A stretch of 64,000 bases of DNA from NCBI RefSeq assembly GCF_042683745.1, contig NZ_JBHUJX010000022.1:105282-169281 (forward strand), given 5' to 3'. Below the pieces are notes generated by a model. The model did not search any database. It was given only the letters and a program-made list of their open reading frames with translations, and had not been told where the DNA came from. Source of the stretch: Pseudoneobacillus sp042683745 (GTDB lineage Bacteria > Bacillota > Bacilli > Bacillales > Cytobacillaceae). Made by a program: the position numbers and the translations under genes. This document shows positions 8,705 to 16,330 of the stretch, piece after piece. Each line of letters begins with the position of its first letter. Position 1 is the stretch's first letter.

Positions 8705-8736
8705 CAAAGGAGCTTGGTCAACCAAGCTCCTTTTGT
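8705..8736 (+). terminator. Terminator after signal peptidase gene
   Basis: AAAGGAGCTTGGT and ACCAAGCTCCTTT form a 13-bp stem with a two-base loop, ending in TTTTG. Confidence 0.85.
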
Positions 8737-8770
8737 GTTTTCTACAAGTTAAGAAAGTATAGTTTTTTTG

Positions 8771-9040
8771 GACTTCGAAAATTGTCCAGCGCAAGCGTCC
8801 TAGCCCCGACGTACAGGATGTACTAGTGTCGACAAGCGACAGGACGTCACGCCTTTGTCGACCTCGAGGTCAAATGTTCGCCACTCAAAAAGTCAAAGAA
8901 TGATTTTCCGAGTGGCAAAGCTTTGCTTGGCAAAACAAAGAACGGTTTGCATAAGTGCGACTAGGTCTCTGGCTCGCTACTCTCGCCAATAATCGACCAG
9001 TCTTCTTTATCGGGGCTTACAAGTGCGCTTTCGCCTTCCT
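8771..9040 (+). repeat. Dispersed Bacillaceae intergenic repeat, copy 2 (longest)
   Basis: It starts with a block GACTTCGAAAATTGTCCAGC shared exactly with copy 3 at 38011, then CGCAAGCGTCC, TAGCCCC, GACCTCGAGGTC and near the end CGGGGCTTACAAGTGCGCTTTCGC. The middle contains extra sequence, including AGTGGCAAAGCTTTGCTTGG. No coding sequence is seen. It reaches the stop codon of the deoR-type gene. Confidence 0.75.
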
Positions 9041-9800
9041 ATTCACACTCAAACAACGATATATTTTGTTCCTCAAGAAATTGGCGCCAATCTGAGGATA
9101 GAGTTTTATCTACAACCACATTGTTAATTTTATCGAACCCACATATTCTAGCAAATGAGGTTTTGTCAAATTTAGTATAATCAGCAATTAAGTATACATT
9201 ATTCGCATGTTCTGTTGCTAATTTTCGGATCCCTGCCTGCTGTTCATTTGAATCAGTCACCCCGTGTTGCATACTGACTGATCGGCATGAGATGAAAGCG
9301 GTATCAAAAAAATAATGAGACATATTGGATTCTGCATTTCTCCCAAGATTTGATAGTGAGGAGCTTGCTAGAGTACCGCCAATGACGACAATATTGATAT
9401 TAGGCTTTTCAATTAGGGTGTTTACGACCTTGATGGAATTTGTTACGACGGTAAGCTTTTTATCTTCGAGTTGGCTTGCAATGACTAATGAAGTCGTAGA
9501 AGCATCTAAAAAAATAGAATCGCCACTTTTAATCATCGAGATGCATTTTGATGCAATTTTCTTCTTCCCCTCGACATGAATGAACTCCCTTAAATTCACA
9601 TTTACATCGTTTTGTACGCCATCGGATATATATGCTCCTCCATATGTACGGTTTAAAAGACCTTCATCTTCGAGTTGTTTTAAATCTCGTCTAATGGTTT
9701 CTTCTGTCACCTTAAAAAGATTTGTAAGCTCCGAAACGGTTACACTCTTTTTCTCTATAATTAATTCTTTAATTTTATTCTTACGGGCGATCGGCAGCAT
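9039..9800 (-). CDS. DeoR-family transcriptional regulator
   Basis: This is a sugar-phosphate responsive repressor type. The N-terminal HTH spans about residues 18-52 (VSELTNLFKVTEETIRRDL, then LEDEGLLNRTYGGA, the DeoR signature). The rest is a ribose-5-phosphate-isomerase-like sensor domain (DSIFLDASTTS, TVVTNSIKVVNTL, YLIADYTKFDKTSFA). Its 253 residues are normal for the family. ATG 9800 is preceded by AAGGAG. It is transcribed divergently from the microcompartment operon, so it most likely controls that operon and itself, with a phosphorylated sugar such as the ribulose-1-phosphate as inducer (inference). Confidence 0.93.
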   Translation of the reverse strand: MLPIARKNKIKELIIEKKSVTVSELTNLFKVTEETIRRDLKQLEDEGLLNRTYGGAYISDGVQNDVNVNLREFIHVEGKKKIASKCISMIKSGDSIFLDASTTSLVIASQLEDKKLTVVTNSIKVVNTLIEKPNINIVVIGGTLASSSLSNLGRNAESNMSHYFFDTAFISCRSVSMQHGVTDSNEQQAGIRKLATEHANNVYLIADYTKFDKTSFARICGFDKINNVVVDKTLSSDWRQFLEEQNISLFECE

Positions 9801-9853
9801 ATATAACTCCTTGTTTTTTAAAAATATTATACCATATTATGTGGATTGTAAAA

Positions 9854-10044
9854 ATGTTTCAAACTACTGATATAAAGCGATTTCTCAAAAAAAACATGTT
9901 TCATTTGGTTTTTTGTGAGTTTCGATAGATATATTCAACAAAACTTACGATAAAAACAAAATAAAAATTGACAAAACCCTAATATCATAAGAAAATTATG
10001 AGTATATAGAAAAAGTATGAAACGGTAAATTTCATTAGTGAAAT
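9854..10044. promoter_or_regulatory. DeoR/BMC divergent control region with putative operators
   Basis: TTGACA at 9968-9973 with an A/T-rich, weak -10 around 9991 (GAAAAT, 17-bp spacer) is the best promoter for the microcompartment operon. Repeated ATGTTTCA-like half sites occur at 9854-9861 and 9896-9903 (42 bp apart), with TGAAAC at 10018-10023. A perfect dyad ATTTCA-N4-TGAAAT lies at 10029-10044, just upstream of the aldolase gene. These TTTCA/TGAAA elements are candidates for the DeoR operator; this is pattern recognition, not proof. Confidence 0.4.
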
Positions 10045-10076
10045 ACAAGATGTTTTAAAGTAAGGAGTAGTCATTC

Positions 10077-10877
10077 ATGCATAAACAACAAAAATATTTA
10101 TCAGATTTTGAAGCAAAAAAGTTAATTTGTGAGATCGGTAGAAGGATATATAATAAAAACTTTGTCGCAGCCAATGATGGGAATATTTCCGTAAAGGTTG
10201 GACCTAATACCATTTGGACGACACCAACAGGGGTAAGTAAGGGATTTATGACCCCTGATATGATGGTGAAGATGGATCTTTCTGGTAAAGTCATATCAGG
10301 AAAAATGAAACCATCCTCTGAAGTGAAGATGCATCTTCGCGTTTATAATGAAAATCCGGATGTGAATGCTGTTGTACATGCACATCCGCCTGTTGCAACA
10401 TCATTTGCGATTGCAGGAATTAATTTAGATAAGCCAGTTTCACCTGAAGCTGTTGTTATTTTAGGAACAGTACCTGTTGCTCCATATGCAACACCGGGCA
10501 CACAAGAAGTTCCAGATTCGATTGCTCCGTATTGTAAGGATTACAATGCCGTTCTTTTAGCGAACCACGGAGCTCTTACATGGGGAAGAGATATTATTGA
10601 GGCGTATTATCGAATGGAGTCTCTTGAACACTATGCACTTATGCTCATGTACTCTAACAATATTATTAATAAAGCCAATGAACTTAACTGTTCCCAAATA
10701 TCTGATCTAATTAACATTAGAGAAAAGATGGGGATCAAAACTGGTGGGATTCCAACTTGTGAGGTAGGAGAAGAGAGCAGTGTTCAGCCAATGTCGACCT
10801 CTGGGAAAGATGCTGTTATTGAAAGCATTGTTCAAAAAGTTACCCAAGAAGTATTAAAAAACATCATGAATAAGTAA
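10077..10877 (+). CDS. Class II aldolase (fuculose-phosphate-aldolase type) with BMC targeting tail
   Basis: It is a zinc-dependent aldolase of the FucA/RhaD/AraD superfamily. It is expected to cleave a ketose-1-phosphate into DHAP and an aldehyde. The sequence shows Glu82 in KPSSEVKMH, the zinc ligands HAH at 101-103 and the third histidine at 164 in LANHGAL. The main domain ends near residue 220. After a linker, residues 245-264 (DAVIESIVQKVTQEVL) form an amphipathic helix of the kind that directs enzymes into microcompartments. First gene of the BMC operon; AAGGAG lies nine bases before ATG 10077. Given MtnK and MtnA homologues nearby, the likely substrate is 5-methylthioribulose-1-P or 5-deoxyribulose-1-P. 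Fuculose- or rhamnulose-1-P cannot be excluded. Confidence 0.88.
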   Translation: MHKQQKYLSDFEAKKLICEIGRRIYNKNFVAANDGNISVKVGPNTIWTTPTGVSKGFMTPDMMVKMDLSGKVISGKMKPSSEVKMHLRVYNENPDVNAVVHAHPPVATSFAIAGINLDKPVSPEAVVILGTVPVAPYATPGTQEVPDSIAPYCKDYNAVLLANHGALTWGRDIIEAYYRMESLEHYALMLMYSNNIINKANELNCSQISDLINIREKMGIKTGGIPTCEVGEESSVQPMSTSGKDAVIESIVQKVTQEVLKNIMNK

Positions 10878-10888
10878 GGAGGTTGTTT

Positions 10889-12424
10889 ATGAGTATATCA
10901 GAGCAAGATATCCAAAAAATTATTCAATCGGTCTTGCAAAATATTGAAACGGTAATTGAACAAACTCCTTCCATGCCAGTTTCAGTAAAAGAAGAAATCA
11001 AACCGATTCAAATGAAACAAGTTTCTCATTTCTCATCATTAGTGAAAGAAGCAAATCACTCCTCCAATGGAATTTTTGAAAATATGGTAGATGCGATTGA
11101 AGCCGGCTATTTGGCGCAAGCGGACTATGTCAAGCAATTCCAATTAAAGGATCGAGAAAGAATCATTTCAAGCATTCGTGAGTCCGTTTTACAACAAAAA
11201 GAAAATTTAGCTAAAATGGTTTTGGAAGAAACGAGGCTGGGACGTTACGAAGATAAAGTAGCAAAGCATGAGTTAGCCGCTGCAAAAACTCCTGGGACAG
11301 AAGATTTAAAAACTGATGCATTTTCCGGTGATGCAGGTCTTACAATTGTTGAGCAAGCTCCATTTGGTTTAATTGGAGCGGTTACACCGGTAACGAATCC
11401 AACAGAAACGATTATTAATAATTCCATAGGCATGTTAGCAGCTGGAAATGCAGTTGTCTTTAATGTTCATCCATCATCGAAGAATTCCTGTGCTTATGTG
11501 ATCGAACTTCTTAACAAAGCCATTAAAGAAGCCGGTGGTCCAGCCAATTTAGTCACTATGGTGAAAAATCCAACGCTTGAAACGATGCAGATTTTAATCG
11601 ACAGTCCAAAAGTGAAACTGCTTGTCGGTACAGGCGGACCTGGCTTAGTTCGAACTCTTTTAAAATCAGGGAAAAAGGCAATTGGAGCGGGAGCAGGAAA
11701 TCCACCTGTTATTGTCGATGAAACGGCTGATCTTGAAAACGCAGCTAAATCGATTATTGCGGGTGCATCCTTTGACAATAACCTTCTTTGTATCGCTGAA
11801 AAAGAGGTTTTTGTGTTGGACGCGGTCACAGATGACTTCATTTTTAACATGCTACAAAATGGAGCATATATGCTCGATCAAAATGAGCTAGCTAAAGTAA
11901 TGAGCTTTGCCCTTGAAGAAAATGTGAACGAAGAAGCTCGAGGATGTTCGTTGAATAATAAGCGTGAGTACCATGTAGCTAAACAATGGGTAGGCAAAGA
12001 TGCGAATCTATTTCTACAACAACTTGGCATAAATTCGTCTGCTGATATAAAGCTATTAATCTGTGAAGTAGATTTCGATCATCCATTTGTCCAATTAGAG
12101 CAAATGATGCCAGTTCTTCCGATCGTTCGAGTGAAAGATTTGGATGAGGCAATCCGATTAGCTGTTGCTGCTGAGCATGGAAACCGTCATACCGCCTTAA
12201 TGCACTCCAAAAATGTCGATAATCTTACAAAGTTTGCTAGAGCCGTTGAGACGACTATTTTTGTGAAAAATGCATCGTCCTTAGCTGGTGTTGGATTTGG
12301 GGGAGAAGGTCATTCAACGATGACTATTGCTGGTCCAACCGGAGAAGGAATCACTTCAGCAAGAACGTTTACTCGACAACGGAGATGTGTCCTTGCCGAA
12401 GGTGGATTTAGGATCATAGGGTAG
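10889..12424 (+). CDS. CoA-acylating aldehyde dehydrogenase (PduP/EutE type), BMC core enzyme
   Basis: It oxidises an aldehyde with NAD+ and CoA to acyl-CoA. The catalytic cysteine is Cys301 in FDNNLLCIAEK; other family marks are VTPVTNPTETIINN at 167-180, the nucleotide-binding VGTGGPGLVR at 246-255 and GAGAGNPPVIVD. The N-terminal 25 residues (SEQDIQKIIQSVLQNIETVI) form an amphipathic helix separated by a Pro/Glu-rich linker, the classical BMC encapsulation peptide. The start is ATG 10889, six bases after AAGGAGG; a TTG two codons upstream overlaps the ribosome binding site. It would act on the aldehyde released by the aldolase encoded just upstream. Confidence 0.93.
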   Translation: MSISEQDIQKIIQSVLQNIETVIEQTPSMPVSVKEEIKPIQMKQVSHFSSLVKEANHSSNGIFENMVDAIEAGYLAQADYVKQFQLKDRERIISSIRESVLQQKENLAKMVLEETRLGRYEDKVAKHELAAAKTPGTEDLKTDAFSGDAGLTIVEQAPFGLIGAVTPVTNPTETIINNSIGMLAAGNAVVFNVHPSSKNSCAYVIELLNKAIKEAGGPANLVTMVKNPTLETMQILIDSPKVKLLVGTGGPGLVRTLLKSGKKAIGAGAGNPPVIVDETADLENAAKSIIAGASFDNNLLCIAEKEVFVLDAVTDDFIFNMLQNGAYMLDQNELAKVMSFALEENVNEEARGCSLNNKREYHVAKQWVGKDANLFLQQLGINSSADIKLLICEVDFDHPFVQLEQMMPVLPIVRVKDLDEAIRLAVAAEHGNRHTALMHSKNVDNLTKFARAVETTIFVKNASSLAGVGFGGEGHSTMTIAGPTGEGITSARTFTRQRRCVLAEGGFRIIG

Positions 12425-12433
12425 GTGAAAAGG

Positions 12434-12757
12434 ATGACAAAAGCAGTTGGCTTATTAGAGGTTCAAGGGTATAGTGTGGCACTAGCTGCAATGGACAAAG
12501 CTTGTAAGGCTGCCAATATCACCATTGATGGAATGGATGTAAATAATCCAACACAAGGAGATCATGCTCCTATTCCAGTTGTCGTACAAGTGAAATTTAG
12601 CGGGAGCATTTCTGATGTCGAGGTAGCACTAGAAGTTGCTAGACATGAGGCGAGCAAATACATCGCTGAAAATGAGATATTAACCCGTCTAATCCCTTCT
12701 GCCATGAAGGAATTGGAAAAATTACTTGTGGCAGGCAAGGTGAAGCCGAAATGGTAA
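12434..12757 (+). CDS. BMC-domain shell protein, divergent (BMC-H 1)
   Basis: The 107-residue protein has the BMC fold (AVGLLEVQGYSVALAAMDKACKAA at the start, ISDVEVALEVARHEA later). It carries an unusual stretch, DVNNPTQGDHAPIPVVV, in place of the conserved Lys-Ile-Gly-Ser-Gly pore loop, and a longer C-terminal helix (MKELEKLLVAGK). Pore chemistry should therefore differ from PduA-type proteins. The start is ATG 12434 with AGGTG at 12423-12427; GTG 12425 overlaps that site. It overlaps the next gene by 7 bp, so translation is coupled. Confidence 0.85.
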   Translation: MTKAVGLLEVQGYSVALAAMDKACKAANITIDGMDVNNPTQGDHAPIPVVVQVKFSGSISDVEVALEVARHEASKYIAENEILTRLIPSAMKELEKLLVAGKVKPKW

Positions 12758-13044
12758 ACCAATCTATTGGAATATTAGAAGTAGTAGGTTTTGTTACAGC
12801 GACAGCCTGTATTGATGCAATGGTGAAATCAGCGTATATCGAGGTTTTTAATGTCGAGCGTGTGGGTTCAGGTTTGGTCACCATTATGATTCAAGGAGAT
12901 CTCGCTTCTATTAAGGAAGCTTTAGAAGTTGGAGCTGAGGTGGCTGGACGATTTGGGGAGCTTATTGCGGTTCGTGCGATTGCTAGACCATATGAAGGTC
13001 TTGAAAAATTAATCGCTCCAAAAGAAGTAGGTGGCAAAGAATGA
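12751..13044 (+). CDS. BMC-domain shell protein (BMC-H 2, PduA/EutM-like)
   Basis: A single BMC domain of 97 residues, IGILEVVGFVTATACIDAMVKSA, then the pore-lining RVGSGLVTIMIQGDLASIKEA and a C-terminal AIARPYEGLEKL. It resembles canonical hexamer-forming shell proteins, with Arg-Val-Gly-Ser-Gly instead of Lys-Ile-Gly-Ser-Gly at the pore. ATG 12751 overlaps the upstream stop. It ends in ATGA shared with the next gene. Confidence 0.92.
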   Translation: MVNQSIGILEVVGFVTATACIDAMVKSAYIEVFNVERVGSGLVTIMIQGDLASIKEALEVGAEVAGRFGELIAVRAIARPYEGLEKLIAPKEVGGKE

Positions 13045-13391
13045 AAAAATACGAGGCAATTGGCGTGGTTGAAACACAATATTTTTCTATTGCGATGGAA
13101 TTATTAGATCAAATGTGTAAATCGGCTGATGTTGAATTTTTAACAAGTGAAAAATATTTAGGTGGAAGATTAGTATCTTTAGTCATTGGAGGAAGTGTTT
13201 CCGATGTAACGGTTGCAGTAGATGTTGCGAAGCAATTGGCTGAGCAAAAGTCGGGAAACCCCTTGAAAATGGCTTTAGTGATCACCAATCCCCACATGGA
13301 AATATTGAGATATATTGTACCTGCTGCACCAGCAGTAGATACAAAAATAGATGAAAAACCATTGAAACGCGAAAAAAAGAATAAAAAATAA
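13041..13391 (+). CDS. BMC-domain shell protein with basic tail (BMC-H 3)
   Basis: The 116-residue BMC protein begins YEAIGVVETQYFSIAMELLDQM. Its pore segment reads EKYLGGRLVSLVIGG, so the usual small Ser-Gly pore is replaced by a Gly-Gly-Arg version. The C-terminus extends past the domain with a Pro/Ala stretch (YIVPAAPAVDTK) and a strongly basic end (KPLKREKKNKK). That end could face the lumen or bind acidic partners or nucleic acid. Four-base ATGA overlap with the previous gene. It may be a minor specialised shell protein. Confidence 0.87.
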   Translation: MKKYEAIGVVETQYFSIAMELLDQMCKSADVEFLTSEKYLGGRLVSLVIGGSVSDVTVAVDVAKQLAEQKSGNPLKMALVITNPHMEILRYIVPAAPAVDTKIDEKPLKREKKNKK

Positions 13392-13406
13392 TTGGAGGAA
13401 GATAAC

Positions 13407-13682
13407 ATGAACGGATCATTAGGAATTATTGAAACTAGAGGTTTAACAGCAGCAATCGAAGCAGCAGACGCAATGCTAAAAGCAGCGAATGTTGAAATCG
13501 TTGGAAGTGAAAAAATCGGCTCTGGATTAGTGTCAGTCATTATTCAAGGTGATGTAGGAGCAGTTAAAGCCGCTACTGAAGTTGGGGCAGAAGCGGCTGG
13601 GCGAGTAGGCGAATTAGTAGCCGTACATGTCATTCCAAGACCACATGGTGATGTTAGCAAACTATTACCTAGTTTAAAATAA
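13407..13682 (+). CDS. Major BMC shell hexamer (PduA/EutM-like, BMC-H 4)
   Basis: It is a canonical BMC-H protein of 91 residues: LGIIETRGLTAAIEAADAML, pore loop SEKIGSGLVSVIIQGDV, and the C-terminal PRPHGDVSKLLPSLK. It differs from the next shell protein at only eight positions, so the two arose by a recent duplication and probably form the main facets, perhaps mixed. The start is ATG 13407 after GGAGG; a TTG five codons upstream is not needed. Confidence 0.95.
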   Translation: MNGSLGIIETRGLTAAIEAADAMLKAANVEIVGSEKIGSGLVSVIIQGDVGAVKAATEVGAEAAGRVGELVAVHVIPRPHGDVSKLLPSLK

Positions 13683-13726
13683 TTTTTTTAAGAAAATATA
13701 AAGTGAAAACTTAGGAGGAATATGAA

Positions 13727-14002
13727 ATGAGCCAATCATTAGGAATTATCGAAACAAGAGGATTAACAGCAGCAATCGAAGCAGCAGACGCAATGTTAAA
13801 AGCAGCAAATGTTGAAATCGTTGGAAGTGAGAAAATAGGGTCAGGCTTAGTTTCAGTTATCGTTCAAGGTGAAGTGGGTGCAGTAAAAGCGGCAACAGAA
13901 GTAGGTGCAGAGGCTGCTCAGCGAGTAGGCGAGCTAGTTGCTGTTCATGTTATTCCAAGACCACATGCGGATGTCGAAAAATTATTACCTTTTCTTAAGT
14001 AA
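13727..14002 (+). CDS. Major BMC shell hexamer (PduA/EutM-like, BMC-H 5)
   Basis: The 91-residue near-twin of the preceding gene has the same pore loop KIGSG and C-terminal PRPHADVEKLLPFLK. Changes include Gly to Gln in AAQRVGEL and Asp to Glu in VQGEVGAV. It has its own ribosome binding site (TAGGAGG) after a 44-bp gap. Two almost identical copies in tandem suggest dosage of the main shell building block. Confidence 0.95.
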   Translation: MSQSLGIIETRGLTAAIEAADAMLKAANVEIVGSEKIGSGLVSVIVQGEVGAVKAATEVGAEAAQRVGELVAVHVIPRPHADVEKLLPFLK

Positions 14003-14016
14003 GACGGTGATGATCA

Positions 14017-14673
14017 GTGACCATCAACCAAAAGGAATTAATTGAAAATATTACAAGATTAGTTGTCGAAGAGTTACAAAGTCACAACTTTATTGAAACG
14101 AAAACACATGTCCCTGTAAGCATTTCAGCTAGACATCTTCATCTACAACCGGAGCATGTGGAAATCCTTTTTGGTAAAGGCTATGAATTAACAAAATTTA
14201 AAGAGATTTCCCAGCCCGGCCAATTTGCCTGTAATGAAAAAGTAATGTTACAAGGCCCAAAGGGCACAATAGAAAATGTTAGGATTCTTGGTCCATTGCG
14301 TAAACAAACACAAGTTGAAATTGCGCGTACGGATGCAAGGAAATTAGGTTTAAACCCACCGGTTAGAAACTCTGGAAATATTGCAGGATCAGCTCCCATC
14401 ACTCTAATCGGGCCACATGGGAGTCTAACATTAGGTGAGGGCTGCATTATTGCCGACCGCCATATTCATATGACACCACTAGATGCTAGGAACTTTGGTG
14501 TGCGGGATCAACAAAAAGTTTCTGTTCTCGTTGAAGGTGAAAAAGGCGGAATAATGGGTCAAGTTACCATTCGGGTTCGGGACAATTACGCCCTTGATAT
14601 GCATATTGACACAGATGATGCCAATGCATTCAACTTAGCAGGAAACGAACAATTAAAATTAATCGTTGATTAA
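14017..14673 (+). CDS. pduL: PduL-type phosphate propanoyl/acetyl transferase
   Basis: It converts acyl-CoA and phosphate to acyl-phosphate and CoA, which recycles CoA inside the compartment. Two PduL repeats are visible. The first has the zinc-binding SARHLHL at 37-43 and the second ADRHIHM at 146-152, with a further histidine in LDMHIDTDDANAF around 196. The first 22 residues (QKELIENITRLVVEELQSH) form an amphipathic helix typical of encapsulation peptides. Its 218 residues match the family. GTG start at 14017. No acetate kinase is encoded beside it, so the acyl-phosphate must be used by a kinase elsewhere. Confidence 0.93.
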   Translation: MTINQKELIENITRLVVEELQSHNFIETKTHVPVSISARHLHLQPEHVEILFGKGYELTKFKEISQPGQFACNEKVMLQGPKGTIENVRILGPLRKQTQVEIARTDARKLGLNPPVRNSGNIAGSAPITLIGPHGSLTLGEGCIIADRHIHMTPLDARNFGVRDQQKVSVLVEGEKGGIMGQVTIRVRDNYALDMHIDTDDANAFNLAGNEQLKLIVD

Positions 14674-14687
14674 CGGAGGATCACCAC

Positions 14688-14945
14688 ATGATTATGGGTA
14701 AGGTGATAAGTAAAGTAGTATCCACAAGAAAACACGATGGTTTGCAAGGTGTTAAACTGCTCGTCATACAGCCAAGCTATGGAAATAAGGACGAATACTT
14801 TATCGCAGCGGATGAACTTGGCGCAGGTGAAGGTGAACTTGTCCTTGTAACAAAAGGCGCCCCAGCCCAACATGCCTTACAAAAGTTAGCACCAGTCGAT
14901 GCCGTTGTCGTCGGGATTATCGATAACGAACCAACCATTGGATAA
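14688..14945 (+). CDS. BMC vertex protein (EutN/CcmL/BMC-P)
   Basis: It is a pentamer-forming protein that caps the vertices of the polyhedral shell. The 85-residue sequence has the family pattern GKVISKVVSTRKHDGLQGVK, LLVIQPS, then ADELGAGEGELVLVTKGAPA and VDAVVVGIIDN. GGAGG lies eight bases before ATG 14688. It is the only BMC-P gene in the window, which is enough to close a shell. Confidence 0.95.
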   Translation: MIMGKVISKVVSTRKHDGLQGVKLLVIQPSYGNKDEYFIAADELGAGEGELVLVTKGAPAQHALQKLAPVDAVVVGIIDNEPTIG

Positions 14946-14961
14946 GGGTTAGGTGATACGA

Positions 14962-16293
14962 ATGAAACTAATCGTAATCGGAGGGGTAGCAGCTGGGATG
15001 TCTGCTGCCTCTAAATTAAAAAGAATGAACAAAGATGCCGAAATCGTTGTATATGAAAAGGGAAAATTTTTATCGTATGGGGCATGTGGGCTTCCTTACT
15101 ATGTCTCTGGAGAAAATGACGATTATACAAAAATGATTGCCAGAACTAAAGAACAGTTCGAACAAATGGGAATGAAGATTTTTCCCCAGCATGAAGTCGT
15201 AAAAGTGGTCCCAGATAAAAAACAAGTGATGATCAAAGATCTCGTAAACAATAAAATGTTCATCGAAACATACGATAAGTTAATGGTTTCGACTGGAACG
15301 ATTCCACTTATCCCACCATTTCCGGGTGTGGAGCTTGCAAATATCCATGTCTTAAAAACATTAGAAGATGGAATCCGCCTAAAAGAAATTGCCGACAGTC
15401 CTGAGGTAAAAGATGTTGTCATCGTAGGTGGAGGTTACATAGGAATTGAAGTAGTTGAAGCCATGCTTCGTCTAGGAAAAAATGTAAGAGTCGTTGAGCT
15501 TTCGGAGCGAATTCTAAAAACTTTTGATCATGAATTAACCGAACTTGCTGAAAAAGAACTAATCGGTCATGGAGTCCAATTAAATTTAGAGGAAAAAGTC
15601 GAAGGTTTTGTCGGTAACGATCGTGTTGAAGCTGTGAAAACGGATAAAGGCACTTATCGAGCTGACTTAGTGCTTCTTTCTATAGGTGTAAAGCCAGCAA
15701 CAAAATTCCTTGAAGGATCCGGGATTTTACTTGCCAAAAATGGAGCTGTCATCATCGATAGAGAGATGAGAACGAATATAATGGACGTGTACTCTGCAGG
15801 TGATTGTGCACAGGTTTATCATAAAGTAATGGAAGAAAATACGTTTATCCCCCTTGGTACAAACGCTAATAAATGCGGCAGAATAGCTGGTGCAAATATT
15901 GCGGGTCAACATAATAAATATGTAGGCACACTAGGAAGTGCAGCGATTAAAGTTTGTGACCTTGAGATGGGGCGAACAGGATTATCGGAAGAAGAAGCGC
16001 AGAACTTAGCTTTTGATTACACAACTGTTTTTGTCAAAAGTGCCGATCATCCAGGCTATTATCCTAATCAAACGCCGATCTGGATCAAACTTATTTGTGA
16101 AAAAAGAACAAGGAGAATCCTTGGGGCACAGGCAATTGGACAAAAAGGAGCCGTCCTCCGCATTGATATCTTTGCTGTCGCCATCCACAACAATATGACC
16201 GCAGACGAATTAGGAATGACCGATTTGGTCTATGCACCACCTTTTGCAGGTGTCTGGGATGCTGTACATATTGCTTGTAATGCAGTGAAATGA
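14962..16293 (+). CDS. CoA-disulfide-reductase-like FAD/NAD(P)H oxidoreductase
   Basis: The pyridine-nucleotide-disulfide oxidoreductase begins with the FAD-binding KLIVIGGVAAGMSAASKLK. It has a single redox-active cysteine at residue 42 in YGACGLPYYVSG, as in CoA-disulfide/persulfide reductases and NADH oxidases. A second NAD-binding VVIVGGGYIGIEVVEA follows at about residue 155, then VYSAGDCAQ. Its 443 residues are normal for the family. ATG 14962 has AGGTG six bases upstream. It has no obvious encapsulation helix at either end. In a BMC operon that lacks an alcohol dehydrogenase, it may reoxidise NADH or keep CoA reduced (inference). Confidence 0.88.
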   Translation: MKLIVIGGVAAGMSAASKLKRMNKDAEIVVYEKGKFLSYGACGLPYYVSGENDDYTKMIARTKEQFEQMGMKIFPQHEVVKVVPDKKQVMIKDLVNNKMFIETYDKLMVSTGTIPLIPPFPGVELANIHVLKTLEDGIRLKEIADSPEVKDVVIVGGGYIGIEVVEAMLRLGKNVRVVELSERILKTFDHELTELAEKELIGHGVQLNLEEKVEGFVGNDRVEAVKTDKGTYRADLVLLSIGVKPATKFLEGSGILLAKNGAVIIDREMRTNIMDVYSAGDCAQVYHKVMEENTFIPLGTNANKCGRIAGANIAGQHNKYVGTLGSAAIKVCDLEMGRTGLSEEEAQNLAFDYTTVFVKSADHPGYYPNQTPIWIKLICEKRTRRILGAQAIGQKGAVLRIDIFAVAIHNNMTADELGMTDLVYAPPFAGVWDAVHIACNAVK

Positions 16294-16330
16294 TTATTTT
16301 TAAATTTATAAATGAACGGAGGTGGCATAA

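Noticed and set aside
10016..10032. CcpA cre site upstream of the BMC operon (TGAAACGGTAAATTTCA)
   Set aside because: The CG lies one base off the cre consensus and the right half does not match; better explained as part of the TTTCA/TGAAA repeats.
10077..10877. Aldolase as a plain L-fuculose- or rhamnulose-phosphate aldolase of a fucose/rhamnose BMC
   Set aside because: No fucose/rhamnose kinase, isomerase, lactaldehyde reductase or propanediol dehydratase is seen; MtnK and MtnA homologues are nearby instead. It remains a fallback.
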